This document shows, piece by piece, positions 49,225-56,512 of a DNA stretch of 64,000 nt. Origin of the DNA: Kribbibacterium absianum (GTDB lineage: Bacteria > Actinomycetota > Coriobacteriia > Coriobacteriales > Atopobiaceae); NCBI RefSeq assembly GCF_030067705.1, contig NZ_JASJEX010000005.1, positions 62,001-126,000 of the forward strand. Direction: 5' to 3'. Under the pieces are notes generated by a model that did not search any database, was not told the origin of the DNA, and saw only the letters and a program-made list of their open reading frames with translations. Within the stretch, counting starts at the first letter, position 1, and every line of letters starts with the position of its first letter. A program made the translations under genes and the position numbers.

Positions 49225-49460
49225 TTCTGGGGACACATTGACGGTCAGCGAAGCTATTCAGGTAGACCATGAATGGGCTGAAACCGTGCGCGGTCTTGTG
49301 ACCCAGCACGAGAGGCATGGATGATCAGGCTTATTACCTGCTGTTTCTTTGCCGGCATTCCGCCTCTTATCGACGGCTGCCCACACCTTTGGGCAGCTCG
49401 TGATGCATGAAACTCCCGGCACTTGCGCATAATCCCCCGCAGACGACCCGGAACCTTATA

Positions 49461-49780
49461 AGCAAACCATTTACTTCCTGAGTCCGCGAACGGCCGTTGA
49501 AACCGGTTGCAACGGCAACGGTGCCTGCCCTGCCTGGAGCTGGCGAAAGCGCTGTCGCGCTGCCCCTGGGCTCCACCAGCGCCTCTATCGTCACCGGTGG
49601 CATAGGCTGACAGGAAGCGGCGGGGCTGACCCGGGACGTGGGCTTTCTCTGAGCTGTTCCATTGACGGTCTAACTGGTTTACTCATGGGACATACGGCCA
49701 TTGCAGGAGCCGTTCGACCGGGCACGGCCCCCGGGCACACGACCGGCTCGGACGGGACGCCGAGCAGTAAACTAGGTAAC
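49461..49780. promoter_or_regulatory. Cluster of operator-like sites between the transporter and second LacI genes
   Basis: In a 750-bp gene-free region, further copies occur: AGCAAACCATTTAC (49461), TGAAACCGGTTGCA (49498, also a perfect match to the CcpA cre consensus), TCTAACTGGTTTAC (49669) and GTAAACTAGGTAAC (49767, inverted). A hairpin GCTGCCCA/TGGGCAGC lies near 49378-49399. No other coding signal is seen from 49225 to 49816. Confidence 0.55.
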
Positions 49781-49816
49781 CGGAGGACTCGACGGCGCAG
49801 ACCGACGGAGGGCACC

Positions 49817-50827
49817 ATGGCGGGCAAGAAACACGTCACCATCAACGACATCGCCACGATGGCGGGCGTCTCCAAGACCACCGTGTCCTTCTTCCTCAAC
49901 GGCAAGTCCGAGCGCATGTCCGAGGAGACCCGGCAGCGCATCGCACAGGCCATCGCCAAGACCGGCTACCGGCCGAGCCCCGTCGCGCGCTCCCTCAACG
50001 CCAAGCGCACGTCGCTCATCGGCGTGATCATCGGCGACATCGCGAACACGTTCTCCAACTCCATCGTCAAGGGCATCGAGGACGTCGCCGCCGAGGCCGG
50101 CTACCGCGTGCTCGTGAGCGGGTCGAACCACAACCGCGACAACGAGCGCGACTATATCGACCGGCTCCTCGCCGTGGGAGTGGACGGGTTCCTCGTGCAG
50201 CCCACCGCCTCCTTCAAGGAGATCTCGCAGGCCATCGACGAGACGGACACGCCCCTCGTGTTCTTTGACAGCAAGTTCTACGACTACGCGTCCAGCTGGG
50301 TGAAGACCGACAACTACGAGGCCACCTTCCAAGCGATCCGCGCCTGCATTGCCAAGGGCTATGAGCGGTTCCTGCTCGTGGCCGCCCCGGCGGGCAACCT
50401 GAGCAGCCGCGTGGAGCGCACGAGCGGCTTTGTGGAGGCCCTGGCGGAGGCGGGCGTCGGCTTTGAGCAGTTCGAGCTGGGGGACGACTCGGTCGACGTC
50501 CCCGCGCTGCAAGGGTTCCTGCGCGAGCGAATCGACGGCGTGACGCCCACGCTCGTGTTCGCGCCCAATTGCTGGGCGCTGCCGGACATCTACCGGGGCA
50601 TGCGCGAGTTCTACCCGCTGATGCCGGGCGCGGTGGGGCTGCTCGGCTTCGACAACGCGGAATGGGTGGAGGTGGCGAGCCCGAGCGTCTCCGTGATCAT
50701 GCAGCCGGCGCGCGAGGAGGGCGCGACGGCCTGCCGGATCCTGATCGACCTGATCCACAAAGAGGGGGCGGTGAACCCCCACCAGGTGCTGCCCTGCTCG
50801 GTGCAGTGGGGCACGACGACGCGATAG
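49817..50827 (+). CDS. LacI-family regulator, second in the pectin locus (KdgR-like)
   Basis: The 336-residue regulator has the helix-turn-helix VTINDIATMAGVSKTTVSFFLNGKSERMSEETRQRIAQAI, hinge helix PSPVARSLNAKRT and effector domain (LIGVIIGDIANTFSNSIVKGIEDVAAEAGYRVLVSGSNH). This matches the KdgR-like group that controls KDG metabolism in Gram-positive bacteria. ATG 49817 lies four bases after GGAGGG. Operator-like sites at 49669 and 49767 suggest self-control. Which of the two LacI proteins binds the shared 14-bp sites is unresolved. Confidence 0.93.
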   Translation: MAGKKHVTINDIATMAGVSKTTVSFFLNGKSERMSEETRQRIAQAIAKTGYRPSPVARSLNAKRTSLIGVIIGDIANTFSNSIVKGIEDVAAEAGYRVLVSGSNHNRDNERDYIDRLLAVGVDGFLVQPTASFKEISQAIDETDTPLVFFDSKFYDYASSWVKTDNYEATFQAIRACIAKGYERFLLVAAPAGNLSSRVERTSGFVEALAEAGVGFEQFELGDDSVDVPALQGFLRERIDGVTPTLVFAPNCWALPDIYRGMREFYPLMPGAVGLLGFDNAEWVEVASPSVSVIMQPAREEGATACRILIDLIHKEGAVNPHQVLPCSVQWGTTTR

Positions 50828-50849
50828 GGCACGCCGTCCATCGGGTCCA

Positions 50850-50888
50850 CGCATACGGCGGATAGCATCCGCCGTATGCGGCTATACT
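50850..50888 (+). promoter_or_regulatory. Palindromic operator and promoter of the toxin-antitoxin pair
   Basis: GCATACGGCGGA (50850-50861) and its exact complement (50867-50878) flank five bases. The -10 TATACT (50883-50888) is five bases away, so the palindrome covers the -35 region. This is the expected layout for antitoxin autorepression. Confidence 0.75.
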
Positions 50889-50913
50889 CTAGGGCACGTT
50901 GGAAGGAGGCACG

Positions 50914-51201
50914 ATGGCTCCTGCTGTTCTAGAGAAACGCACGACCCGGCGCCGGCTCGACATCCCCCTCAACGACGAAGAGCGAGCCCAGCTCGACCTT
51001 TCGGCGTCGCTTGCTGGCATGAAGACGACCCAGTGGGCCAAGTCGCGCCTGAAGCGCATCGCAGCCGAAGAGATTGAGGCCTCGCGAACCGAGACGCTCT
51101 CACCGGTGTCCTTTGACGAGTTCTTGCAAGCGCTCGACGAGGGCCCCACAGAGACCGGCCTCGAGTTTCTGGCGATGCCTTCCGTGCTGGACAAGCAATG
51201 A
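50914..51201 (+). CDS. DUF1778/TacA-type antitoxin
   Basis: The 95-residue protein begins with a ribbon-helix-helix DNA-binding part (RRRLDIPLNDEERAQLDLSASLAGMKTTQWAKSRLKRIAAEE) and ends in an acidic tail (LDEGPTETGLEFLAMPSVLD) that should wrap the toxin. This is the TacA arrangement. ATG 50914 lies four bases after GGAAGGAGG. The gene overlaps the GNAT toxin gene by four bases (ATGA). A palindrome over the promoter fits autorepression. It neutralises the acetyltransferase encoded next. Confidence 0.92.
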   Translation: MAPAVLEKRTTRRRLDIPLNDEERAQLDLSASLAGMKTTQWAKSRLKRIAAEEIEASRTETLSPVSFDEFLQALDEGPTETGLEFLAMPSVLDKQ

Positions 51202-51680
51202 TGCGCGTCCGCCGCATGGCGCCGGGTGACGATGTGTCGCAGGTCCGCTGCGGCGAGCCGGCTCTCGACGACTGGGCCCGAGAGCGCGCTCCAAGAGCTG
51301 AGGCACTCGGTGATGCTGCCGTGTTCGTGTTGGAGGACGGCGACCGCATCGTGGGCTACTACACCCTTTCGCCCTTCAGCGTGATTCGCGGCGCGTCTCC
51401 GGGACGCGTCTCGCGCAATGCGCCCGACCCGGTACCGTGCCTTCTATTGGGCAGGCTCGCCGTAGATCAGGGTTTCCAGGGTCTTGGACTGGGAAAGGCG
51501 CTGCTCAAAGACGCCATCCTCGAGGCCGCGACCGTCCGGGCCCGTATCGGCGGCCGTGCCCTGGTCTGCGACCCCCTGAACGACGAGGTGCGTGCCTGGT
51601 ACCTATCAGCCGGCTTTATTGAAGGGCGCGGCACTCGGAAGCTGTTCTTTCCACTGAAAGGCATCGCAGGCAAAGGGTGA
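51198..51680 (+). CDS. GNAT-family (TacT-type) acetyltransferase toxin
   Basis: The 160-residue protein has the acetyl-CoA loop DQGFQGLGLGKALLKDAIL and a central LLLGRLAV strand. VGYYTLSPFSV and the tyrosine in RAWYLSAGF fit TacT toxins, which acetylate charged aminoacyl-tRNAs and stop translation. Length matches the family. It is coupled to the antitoxin by an ATGA overlap. The pair sits between the second LacI gene and the FAH-family gene, inside the otherwise metabolic locus. Confidence 0.92.
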   Translation: MMRVRRMAPGDDVSQVRCGEPALDDWARERAPRAEALGDAAVFVLEDGDRIVGYYTLSPFSVIRGASPGRVSRNAPDPVPCLLLGRLAVDQGFQGLGLGKALLKDAILEAATVRARIGGRALVCDPLNDEVRAWYLSAGFIEGRGTRKLFFPLKGIAGKG

Positions 51681-51713
51681 CCCACACGCCAGCGACCGCG
51701 GCGCGGCCCCGGG

Positions 51714-52577
51714 CTAGGCGAAGCGCGTCGTCAGCGTGCCGATGCCCTCGATGGTCGCCTCCACCACGTCGCCGGGGCGGATCCAGTCCTGCTGGCCTGC
51801 CGGTTTGCCGCAGACCACGCCCTCCGGCGTTCCGGTGAAGATGAGGTCCCCCGGCTCCAGCGTCAGGTACCGGGAGGCGCAGCTCAGGATCTGGGCGCAG
51901 TCGAACACCATGGCGTCGGTGGTGGCGTCCTGCTCGGGCACGCCGTTCTTGGTCAGGCCGATGCGCTTGTGCGCCGGGTCGAAGCTGTCCGCGGTCACGA
52001 GGTAGGGGCCCGTGGGCGCGAACTGGTCCAGGGACTTGCCGATGAGCCATTGGCCGGTGCGATGCTGCAGGTCGCGGGCCGTGAGGTCGTTGCCCACGGT
52101 GTAGCCGAACACGTAGTCCAGCGCCCGGTCCTGCGGCACGTCATGGGCGCGCCGGCCCACGACCATCACCAGCTCGGCCTCGTAGTCGTACTGGTTGGAG
52201 ACGGGCGAGAGCCCCACGGTCTCCCGATGGGCCGCCAACGCGTTGTTGTACTTGCCAAAGAGCAAGGGCTCCGACGGCACGTCCATCTGGAACTCCGCGC
52301 TGTGCTTGCGGTAGTTGATGCCGACGCAGAGGATCTTCTCGGGGTCGGCCACCACCGGGGCGAAGGTGGCCGCGTCTGGATCGAGGGTCACGACCTCGCC
52401 CCCGAGAAGGTCGGCGAGCGCCTCCCGGCCCAGGGGCCCCTGAGCGATGAGCTGCTCCATCGTGACGGGGACGTCCAGGGCGCGCTCGGCCGCCGTGGCC
52501 GCCACGTCGACGAGGCGACCGCCGTCGAGAATGCCGAGCGTGGTGCCGGACGCCGTGCGGAGGCTCGCGAGCTTCAT
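51714..52577 (-). CDS. Fumarylacetoacetate hydrolase (FAH) family protein
   Basis: The 287-residue protein has an N-terminal small domain and the FAH core: ILCVGINYRKHSAEFQMDVPSEPLLFGKYNNALAAH, the metal-site glutamates in YDYEAELVMVVGR, GYTVGNDLTARDLQ and LIFTGTPEGV. Members hydrolyse, hydrate or decarboxylate keto acids. In uronate loci they often act on dehydrated or oxidised sugar acids; the precise substrate is not known. The start ATG 52577 follows GAAAGGG. Its promoter carries the shared operator and it is divergent from the DhuD-like gene. Confidence 0.9.
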   Translation of the reverse strand: MKLASLRTASGTTLGILDGGRLVDVAATAAERALDVPVTMEQLIAQGPLGREALADLLGGEVVTLDPDAATFAPVVADPEKILCVGINYRKHSAEFQMDVPSEPLLFGKYNNALAAHRETVGLSPVSNQYDYEAELVMVVGRRAHDVPQDRALDYVFGYTVGNDLTARDLQHRTGQWLIGKSLDQFAPTGPYLVTADSFDPAHKRIGLTKNGVPEQDATTDAMVFDCAQILSCASRYLTLEPGDLIFTGTPEGVVCGKPAGQQDWIRPGDVVEATIEGIGTLTTRFA

Positions 52578-52613
52578 GGGTGGCCCTTTCTGGGGAGGTG
52601 TCTCTCCCGAACG

Positions 52614-52651
52614 ATGAAAGGCCCCTCGCCCAAGAATGTCAACCTGTTTAC
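52614..52651 (-). promoter_or_regulatory. Promoter and operator of the FAH-family gene
   Basis: GTCAACCTGTTTAC (52638-52651) yields the minus-strand -35 TTGACA. TTTCAT (52614-52619) lies 17 bp downstream as -10. Confidence 0.73.
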
Positions 52652-52805
52652 TCCAGAACGTCACCACGCGGGCTCTCAAGAGCATGGTTCTCGTGCGAAC
52701 CCGGCGCGTAGGGCGTCTTCCCGAAGAACGAATCCAGGATGGGGATGAACCCAGAGGCCGCTGGGGGCGCGGCCTCCTCCCCTTTGTGAAGACTTCTCCA
52801 TTTTT

Positions 52806-52844
52806 GTGAATCGGTTTACTTATCGGCGTCCCTCCGCCTATCCT
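52806..52844 (+). promoter_or_regulatory. Promoter and operator of the DhuD-DhuI-like operon
   Basis: GTGAATCGGTTTAC (52806-52819) contains the -35 TTTACT. The -10 TATCCT (52839-52844) follows after 18 bp, 31 bp before the start codon. The 160 bp between this site and the FAH operator show nothing else. Confidence 0.73.
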
Positions 52845-52875
52845 CCTCCGTGTCCCAGAGGAAAGGAGCTTGCCC

Positions 52876-53706
52876 ATGAGCGAGCAGTACGCGGACCCGT
52901 CGGTCTTCTCACTGGACCTGTTCCGGCTCGACGGCCAGGTGGCCCTCGTGACCGGTGCCACCCACGGCATCGGCTTCGCCTGTGCGGTCGCCCTGGCCAA
53001 GGCCGGTGCCACGGTCGCCGTGAACAGCCACAGCGCCGAGCATCTCGAGCGCGCGCTGGCCGAGTATGCGGCCGCCGGCGTGGACGCCCACGGCTACGTT
53101 GCCGACGTCACGGACGAGGACGCCGTCGCCGCGATGGTGGCCGACATCACGGCCGACCTCGGGTCGCCGGACATCCTCGTCAACAACGCCGGCATGATCG
53201 CCCGCACGCCGATGCTCGAGATGTCCGCCGAGGAGTACCGCCGCGTGGTGGACATCGACCTCGCCGCGCCCTTCATCTGCGCCAAGGCGGTGCTGCCGGC
53301 CATGGTGGAGAAAGGGCACGGCAAGATCGTCAACATCTGCTCGCTGATGAGCGAGCTGGGACGCGAGACGGTCGCGGCCTACGCGGCGGCGAAGGGCGGT
53401 CTCAAGATGTTGACGCGCAACATCGCGAGCGAGTTCGGCGAGGCCAACGTCCAGTGCAACGGCATCGGCCCGGGCTACATCGCCACGCCGCAAACGGCGC
53501 CCCTGCGCGAGCCGCAGGCCGACGGCTCGATGCACCCCTTCGACAGCTTCATCCGCGCCAAGACCCCGGCCGGGCGCTGGGGCACGCCGGTCGACCTCAT
53601 GGGGGCGATGGTGTTCCTGGCGAGCCCGGCGTCCGACTTCGTGAACGGCCAGGTGCTCTACGTGGACGGCGGCATCACCGCGTACCTCGGCAAGCAGCCC
53701 CAGTAA
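52876..53706 (+). CDS. DhuD/KduD-like SDR dehydrogenase (2-keto-3-deoxygluconate forming)
   Basis: The 276-residue short-chain dehydrogenase has the NAD site VALVTGATHGIGFACAVALAKAG, NNAG in VNNAGMIART, a serine in NICSLMS and the YxxxK pair in YAAAKGGLKML. GPGYIATPQTAPLR places it with gluconate 5-dehydrogenase-like enzymes, which include KduD and streptococcal DhuD. In that role it would reduce 3-deoxy-D-glycero-2,5-hexodiulosonate to KDG. The start ATG 52876 follows AAAGGAG; the promoter has the shared operator. The next gene encodes an RpiB-like protein, the partner expected for the DhuI/DhuD route. Confidence 0.87.
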   Translation: MSEQYADPSVFSLDLFRLDGQVALVTGATHGIGFACAVALAKAGATVAVNSHSAEHLERALAEYAAAGVDAHGYVADVTDEDAVAAMVADITADLGSPDILVNNAGMIARTPMLEMSAEEYRRVVDIDLAAPFICAKAVLPAMVEKGHGKIVNICSLMSELGRETVAAYAAAKGGLKMLTRNIASEFGEANVQCNGIGPGYIATPQTAPLREPQADGSMHPFDSFIRAKTPAGRWGTPVDLMGAMVFLASPASDFVNGQVLYVDGGITAYLGKQPQ

Positions 53707-53725
53707 ACGACTCCGCGTGCAAAAC

Positions 53726-53736
53726 GGGACAGTCCC
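53726..53736. repeat. R2 half element (GGGACAGTCCC)
   Basis: The 11-bp palindrome precedes a run of six T and CACATC, resembling the region before the glycyl radical gene (29338-29405). Both copies sit between cotranscribed genes just before a ribosome binding site. Confidence 0.65.
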
Positions 53737-53763
53737 TTTTTTCACATCCGAAAGGAAATCTCC

Positions 53764-54417
53764 ATGCGCATCGCACTGATTATGGAAAACAGCCAGGCCA
53801 GCAAGAACGCCCAGGTGGAGGCGGCCCTGCGTGCCGCCGTGGAGCCGCTCGGCCATACGGTTCTCAACTATGGCATGTACACGGCGGACGACGCGGCCCA
53901 GCTCACCTACGTGCAGGAGGGCATCCTCGCGGCCATCGTCCTGAACGGCGGCGCGGCCGACTACGTGGTCACCGGCTGCGGCACCGGCGAGGGCGCCATG
54001 CTCGCGCTCAACAGCTTCCCCGGCGTGATCTGCGGCCACGTGGAGGACCCGCTCGACGCCTACACCTTCGCCCAGATCAACGACGGCAACGCGGTGGCGG
54101 TTCCCTTCGCCAAGGGCCAGGGCTGGGGCTCGGAGCTGCAGCTCCGCTACATCTTCGAGAAGCTCTTCTCCGAGGAGTCCGGCCAGGGCTACCCGCGCGA
54201 GCGCGCCGTGCCCGAGCAGCGCAACAAGCGCATCCTTGACGCCGTGCGGGCGAACAACTTCAAGCCCTTCCCGGCGCTCCTCAACGGCCTCGACCCGGAG
54301 CTTGTGGCCGGCGCCGTGGCCGGCGAGCGCTTCTCGGAGCTGTTCTTCGCGAACGCGACCGATCCCGAGGTCGTCGCCTGCGTGCGCGGACTGCTGACGA
54401 GCCCGGCGGCGGAGTAG
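53764..54417 (+). CDS. DhuI-like isomerase of the RpiB/LacA/LacB family
   Basis: The 217-residue protein begins MRIALIMENSQASKNAQV and contains LNGGAADYVVTGCGTGEGAMLALNSFPGVICGHVEDPLDAYTFAQINDGNAVAVP, the RpiB/LacAB pattern with its cysteine motif. It is longer than RpiB (about 150) and matches the 213-residue streptococcal DhuI, which isomerises 4-deoxy-L-threo-5-hexosulose uronate. Pairing with an SDR gene, as in the dhu clusters, supports this and replaces the missing KduI. ATG 53764 follows AAAGGA. The TAG stop is the first codon of the R4 repeat. Confidence 0.85.
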   Translation: MRIALIMENSQASKNAQVEAALRAAVEPLGHTVLNYGMYTADDAAQLTYVQEGILAAIVLNGGAADYVVTGCGTGEGAMLALNSFPGVICGHVEDPLDAYTFAQINDGNAVAVPFAKGQGWGSELQLRYIFEKLFSEESGQGYPRERAVPEQRNKRILDAVRANNFKPFPALLNGLDPELVAGAVAGERFSELFFANATDPEVVACVRGLLTSPAAE

Positions 54418-54494
54418 AAACGAGTTTTCGACAGGTTCCAAACGATCGTTTGCAACTGGGCGGGACAGAGGTGCTGGACACCTGTGTCCCGCCG
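54415..54494 (+). repeat. R4 composite repeat, copy 2 (80 bp), starting at a stop codon
   Basis: It begins with the TAG stop of the DhuI-like gene, matches 35452-35531 with five mismatches, and ends in an R1 unit (54462-54490). The palindrome CAAACGATCGTTTG is kept. Confidence 0.95.
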
Positions 54495-54533
54495 TCCGCA
54501 CCGTGGGACGCACGTGTCCGGCACCGGTGTCCC
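54462..54533. repeat. R1 repeats, two copies
   Basis: Units at 54462 (core GTGCTGGACAC) and 54505 (GTGTCCGGCAC). They are the first R1 copies after the R1-free pectin locus. Confidence 0.92.
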
Positions 54534-54665
54534 GCCGCTCGCCGCCGCGTGCGACCGCTCACGGGCGCGAAGCGTCGATATTTCAAGGACTCTCGCCTTC
54601 GCCTGAAAAACCGCAGGTCTGGGCTGCTTCAATGAGTTGTTGACAGCGACTTCAGAGGAGCGACC

Positions 54666-56321
54666 ATGGAAACCCTGCGCAAGGTCAACGTGATCGGGCA
54701 CCTGCACCCGGACACGGACAGCATCTGCTCGGCCGTGAGCTACGCCTGGCTCAAGAACGCGATCGGCCCGAAGATCCACGAGCCCCGGCGCGCCGGCTCC
54801 ATCAACCGCGAGACGGCCTTCGTGCTCAAGCGCTGGGGCGTCGACGAGCCGGACCTCATCACCTCCGTCCGCCCGCAGGTGAAGGACCTCGCCTATCAAA
54901 GGGAGCGGGGCATCGACGCGGAGACCAGCCTCTACGCGGCCTGGAACAAGATGCGCGACGACCGTCAGGACACCCTCTGCGTCACGACGGACGACCAGGA
55001 GCTTCTCGGTCTCGTCACCGTGAAGGACGTCGCGAACGCCAACATGGACGTCTTCGCCAACGACGTGCTCTCCACGTCCCGCACCAGCTACGCCAACGTG
55101 ATCGAGACCTTGAACGGCGAGATGGTGCTCGGCGACCCGTCCGAGCAGATCGCCGGCGGCAAGGTGGTGGTCGGCACGAGCCCGGAGATGATGGAGGACT
55201 CCATCGAAGAGGGCGACATGGTGCTCGTCACCAACCGCTACGAGGTGCAGCGCTACGCCATCGACTCCGGCGCCAGCTGCCTCGTGATCTGCTGCGACGC
55301 CAAGCCCACCCGCGGCATCATCAGCGCCGCCGAGCACCACGGGTGCCGCATCATCACGACGCCGCTCGACACGTACGCCGCCACGCGCCTCATCTGCATG
55401 TCCGTGCCCGTGCGCTCGGTGATGCTGAGCCAGGGGCTCGTGACCTTCTCGGTCAACACCACCATCGAGGACGTCCGCAAGACGATGAGCGCGACCCGCC
55501 ACCGCTACTTCCCGATCCTCGACGAGGACGGCCGGTTCGCGGGCGTGATCTCCGGCGCCAACATGTTCGACATCAAGCGCAAGCACGTGATCCTCATGGA
55601 CCATAGCGAGGTGTCCCAGGCGGTGGACGGCCTGTCCCACGCCATCATCCTCGAGATCATCGACCACCACCGCATCGGCACCATCGAGACCACCTCGCCG
55701 GCGCTCTACCGCGCCCAGCCGGTGGGCTGCACCTGCACCATCGTCAAGCAGATGTACGACGAGAACGGCATCACGCCGCCGCCGCACATCGCGGGCCTCA
55801 TGCTCTCGGCGATCCTCTCGGACACCCTGACGTTCCGCTCCCCCACCTGCACCGAGCAGGACAAGCTCGCCGCCCAGGAGCTTGCGGGCATCTGCGGCGT
55901 CGACATCGACACCTACGCGGACGAGATGTTCGAGGCCGGCGCGGACCTCACCGGGCGCACCGCCGAGGACGTCTTCAACAGCGACTTCAAGATCTTCTCC
56001 CGGGGCAGCGCGCGTTTCGGCGTGGGCCAGGGCTCCTACATGACGGAGTCGAGCCGCAAGGCCGCCGAGGCGCTCGTGGGGCCGTACCTGGCCGATGCCG
56101 CACGGAACGAGGACCTGCCCGTCGTCATGTACATGTTCACCGACGTGAAGACGCAGACCACGGACCTCCTGTTCTACGGCGAGGGCGCGGAGAGCGTCGT
56201 GAGGGCGGCCTTCGGCGTGGAGCCCACAGACGGCATGGCGGTGCTCCCCGGCGTCGTGAGCCGCAAGAAGCAGATGATCCCTCCCCTGATGGCAGCCTTC
56301 GAGAAGCTCTCCGAGGAGTGA
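54666..56321 (+). CDS. Family II manganese-dependent inorganic pyrophosphatase with CBS and DRTGG domains
   Basis: The 551-residue enzyme splits pyrophosphate to phosphate in the cytoplasm. The DHH-type catalytic part has GHLHPDTDS (residues 11-19) and EIIDHHRIGTIET near 333, with a C-terminal DHHA2 part ending in RKKQMIPPLM. Between them, residues 70-310 hold a CBS pair and a DRTGG domain (GKVVVGTSPEMMEDSIEEGDMVLVTNR). In this class the insert binds adenine nucleotides and controls activity. The start ATG 54666 lies five bases after AGAGGAG. The TGA stop is the first three bases of an R3 repeat. Confidence 0.95.
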   Translation: METLRKVNVIGHLHPDTDSICSAVSYAWLKNAIGPKIHEPRRAGSINRETAFVLKRWGVDEPDLITSVRPQVKDLAYQRERGIDAETSLYAAWNKMRDDRQDTLCVTTDDQELLGLVTVKDVANANMDVFANDVLSTSRTSYANVIETLNGEMVLGDPSEQIAGGKVVVGTSPEMMEDSIEEGDMVLVTNRYEVQRYAIDSGASCLVICCDAKPTRGIISAAEHHGCRIITTPLDTYAATRLICMSVPVRSVMLSQGLVTFSVNTTIEDVRKTMSATRHRYFPILDEDGRFAGVISGANMFDIKRKHVILMDHSEVSQAVDGLSHAIILEIIDHHRIGTIETTSPALYRAQPVGCTCTIVKQMYDENGITPPPHIAGLMLSAILSDTLTFRSPTCTEQDKLAAQELAGICGVDIDTYADEMFEAGADLTGRTAEDVFNSDFKIFSRGSARFGVGQGSYMTESSRKAAEALVGPYLADAARNEDLPVVMYMFTDVKTQTTDLLFYGEGAESVVRAAFGVEPTDGMAVLPGVVSRKKQMIPPLMAAFEKLSEE

Positions 56322-56390
56322 GACAAACCAAAGAGACGAGATCGTCCCACCCAGAAAGTGAGACAGAACAAAGAGACGAGATCGTCTCAC
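56318..56390 (+). repeat. R3 repeat, two tandem copies, beginning at a stop codon
   Basis: Two 31-bp units (56319-56349 and 56359-56389, period 40) begin TGAGACA and contain CAAAGAGACGA and GTCTCA. The first TGA is the pyrophosphatase stop. A third copy occurs at 60972-61002 on the minus strand. Confidence 0.92.
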
Positions 56391-56512
56391 CCGAGATCGT
56401 CTCGGCGGCGGGGCCACCGCGCCCCGCCGCGTTGCTGTGACGGGGCACTTCCCCGAGGGCCTTGCAGTACGCTGGTGCCCTGTGAGCGCTCGACATCGAC
56501 AAAGGGGGCACC

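Noticed and set aside
49321-49410. A small ORF in the operator-rich gap before the second LacI gene
   Set aside because: It is only 29 codons, without a ribosome binding site or recognisable peptide.
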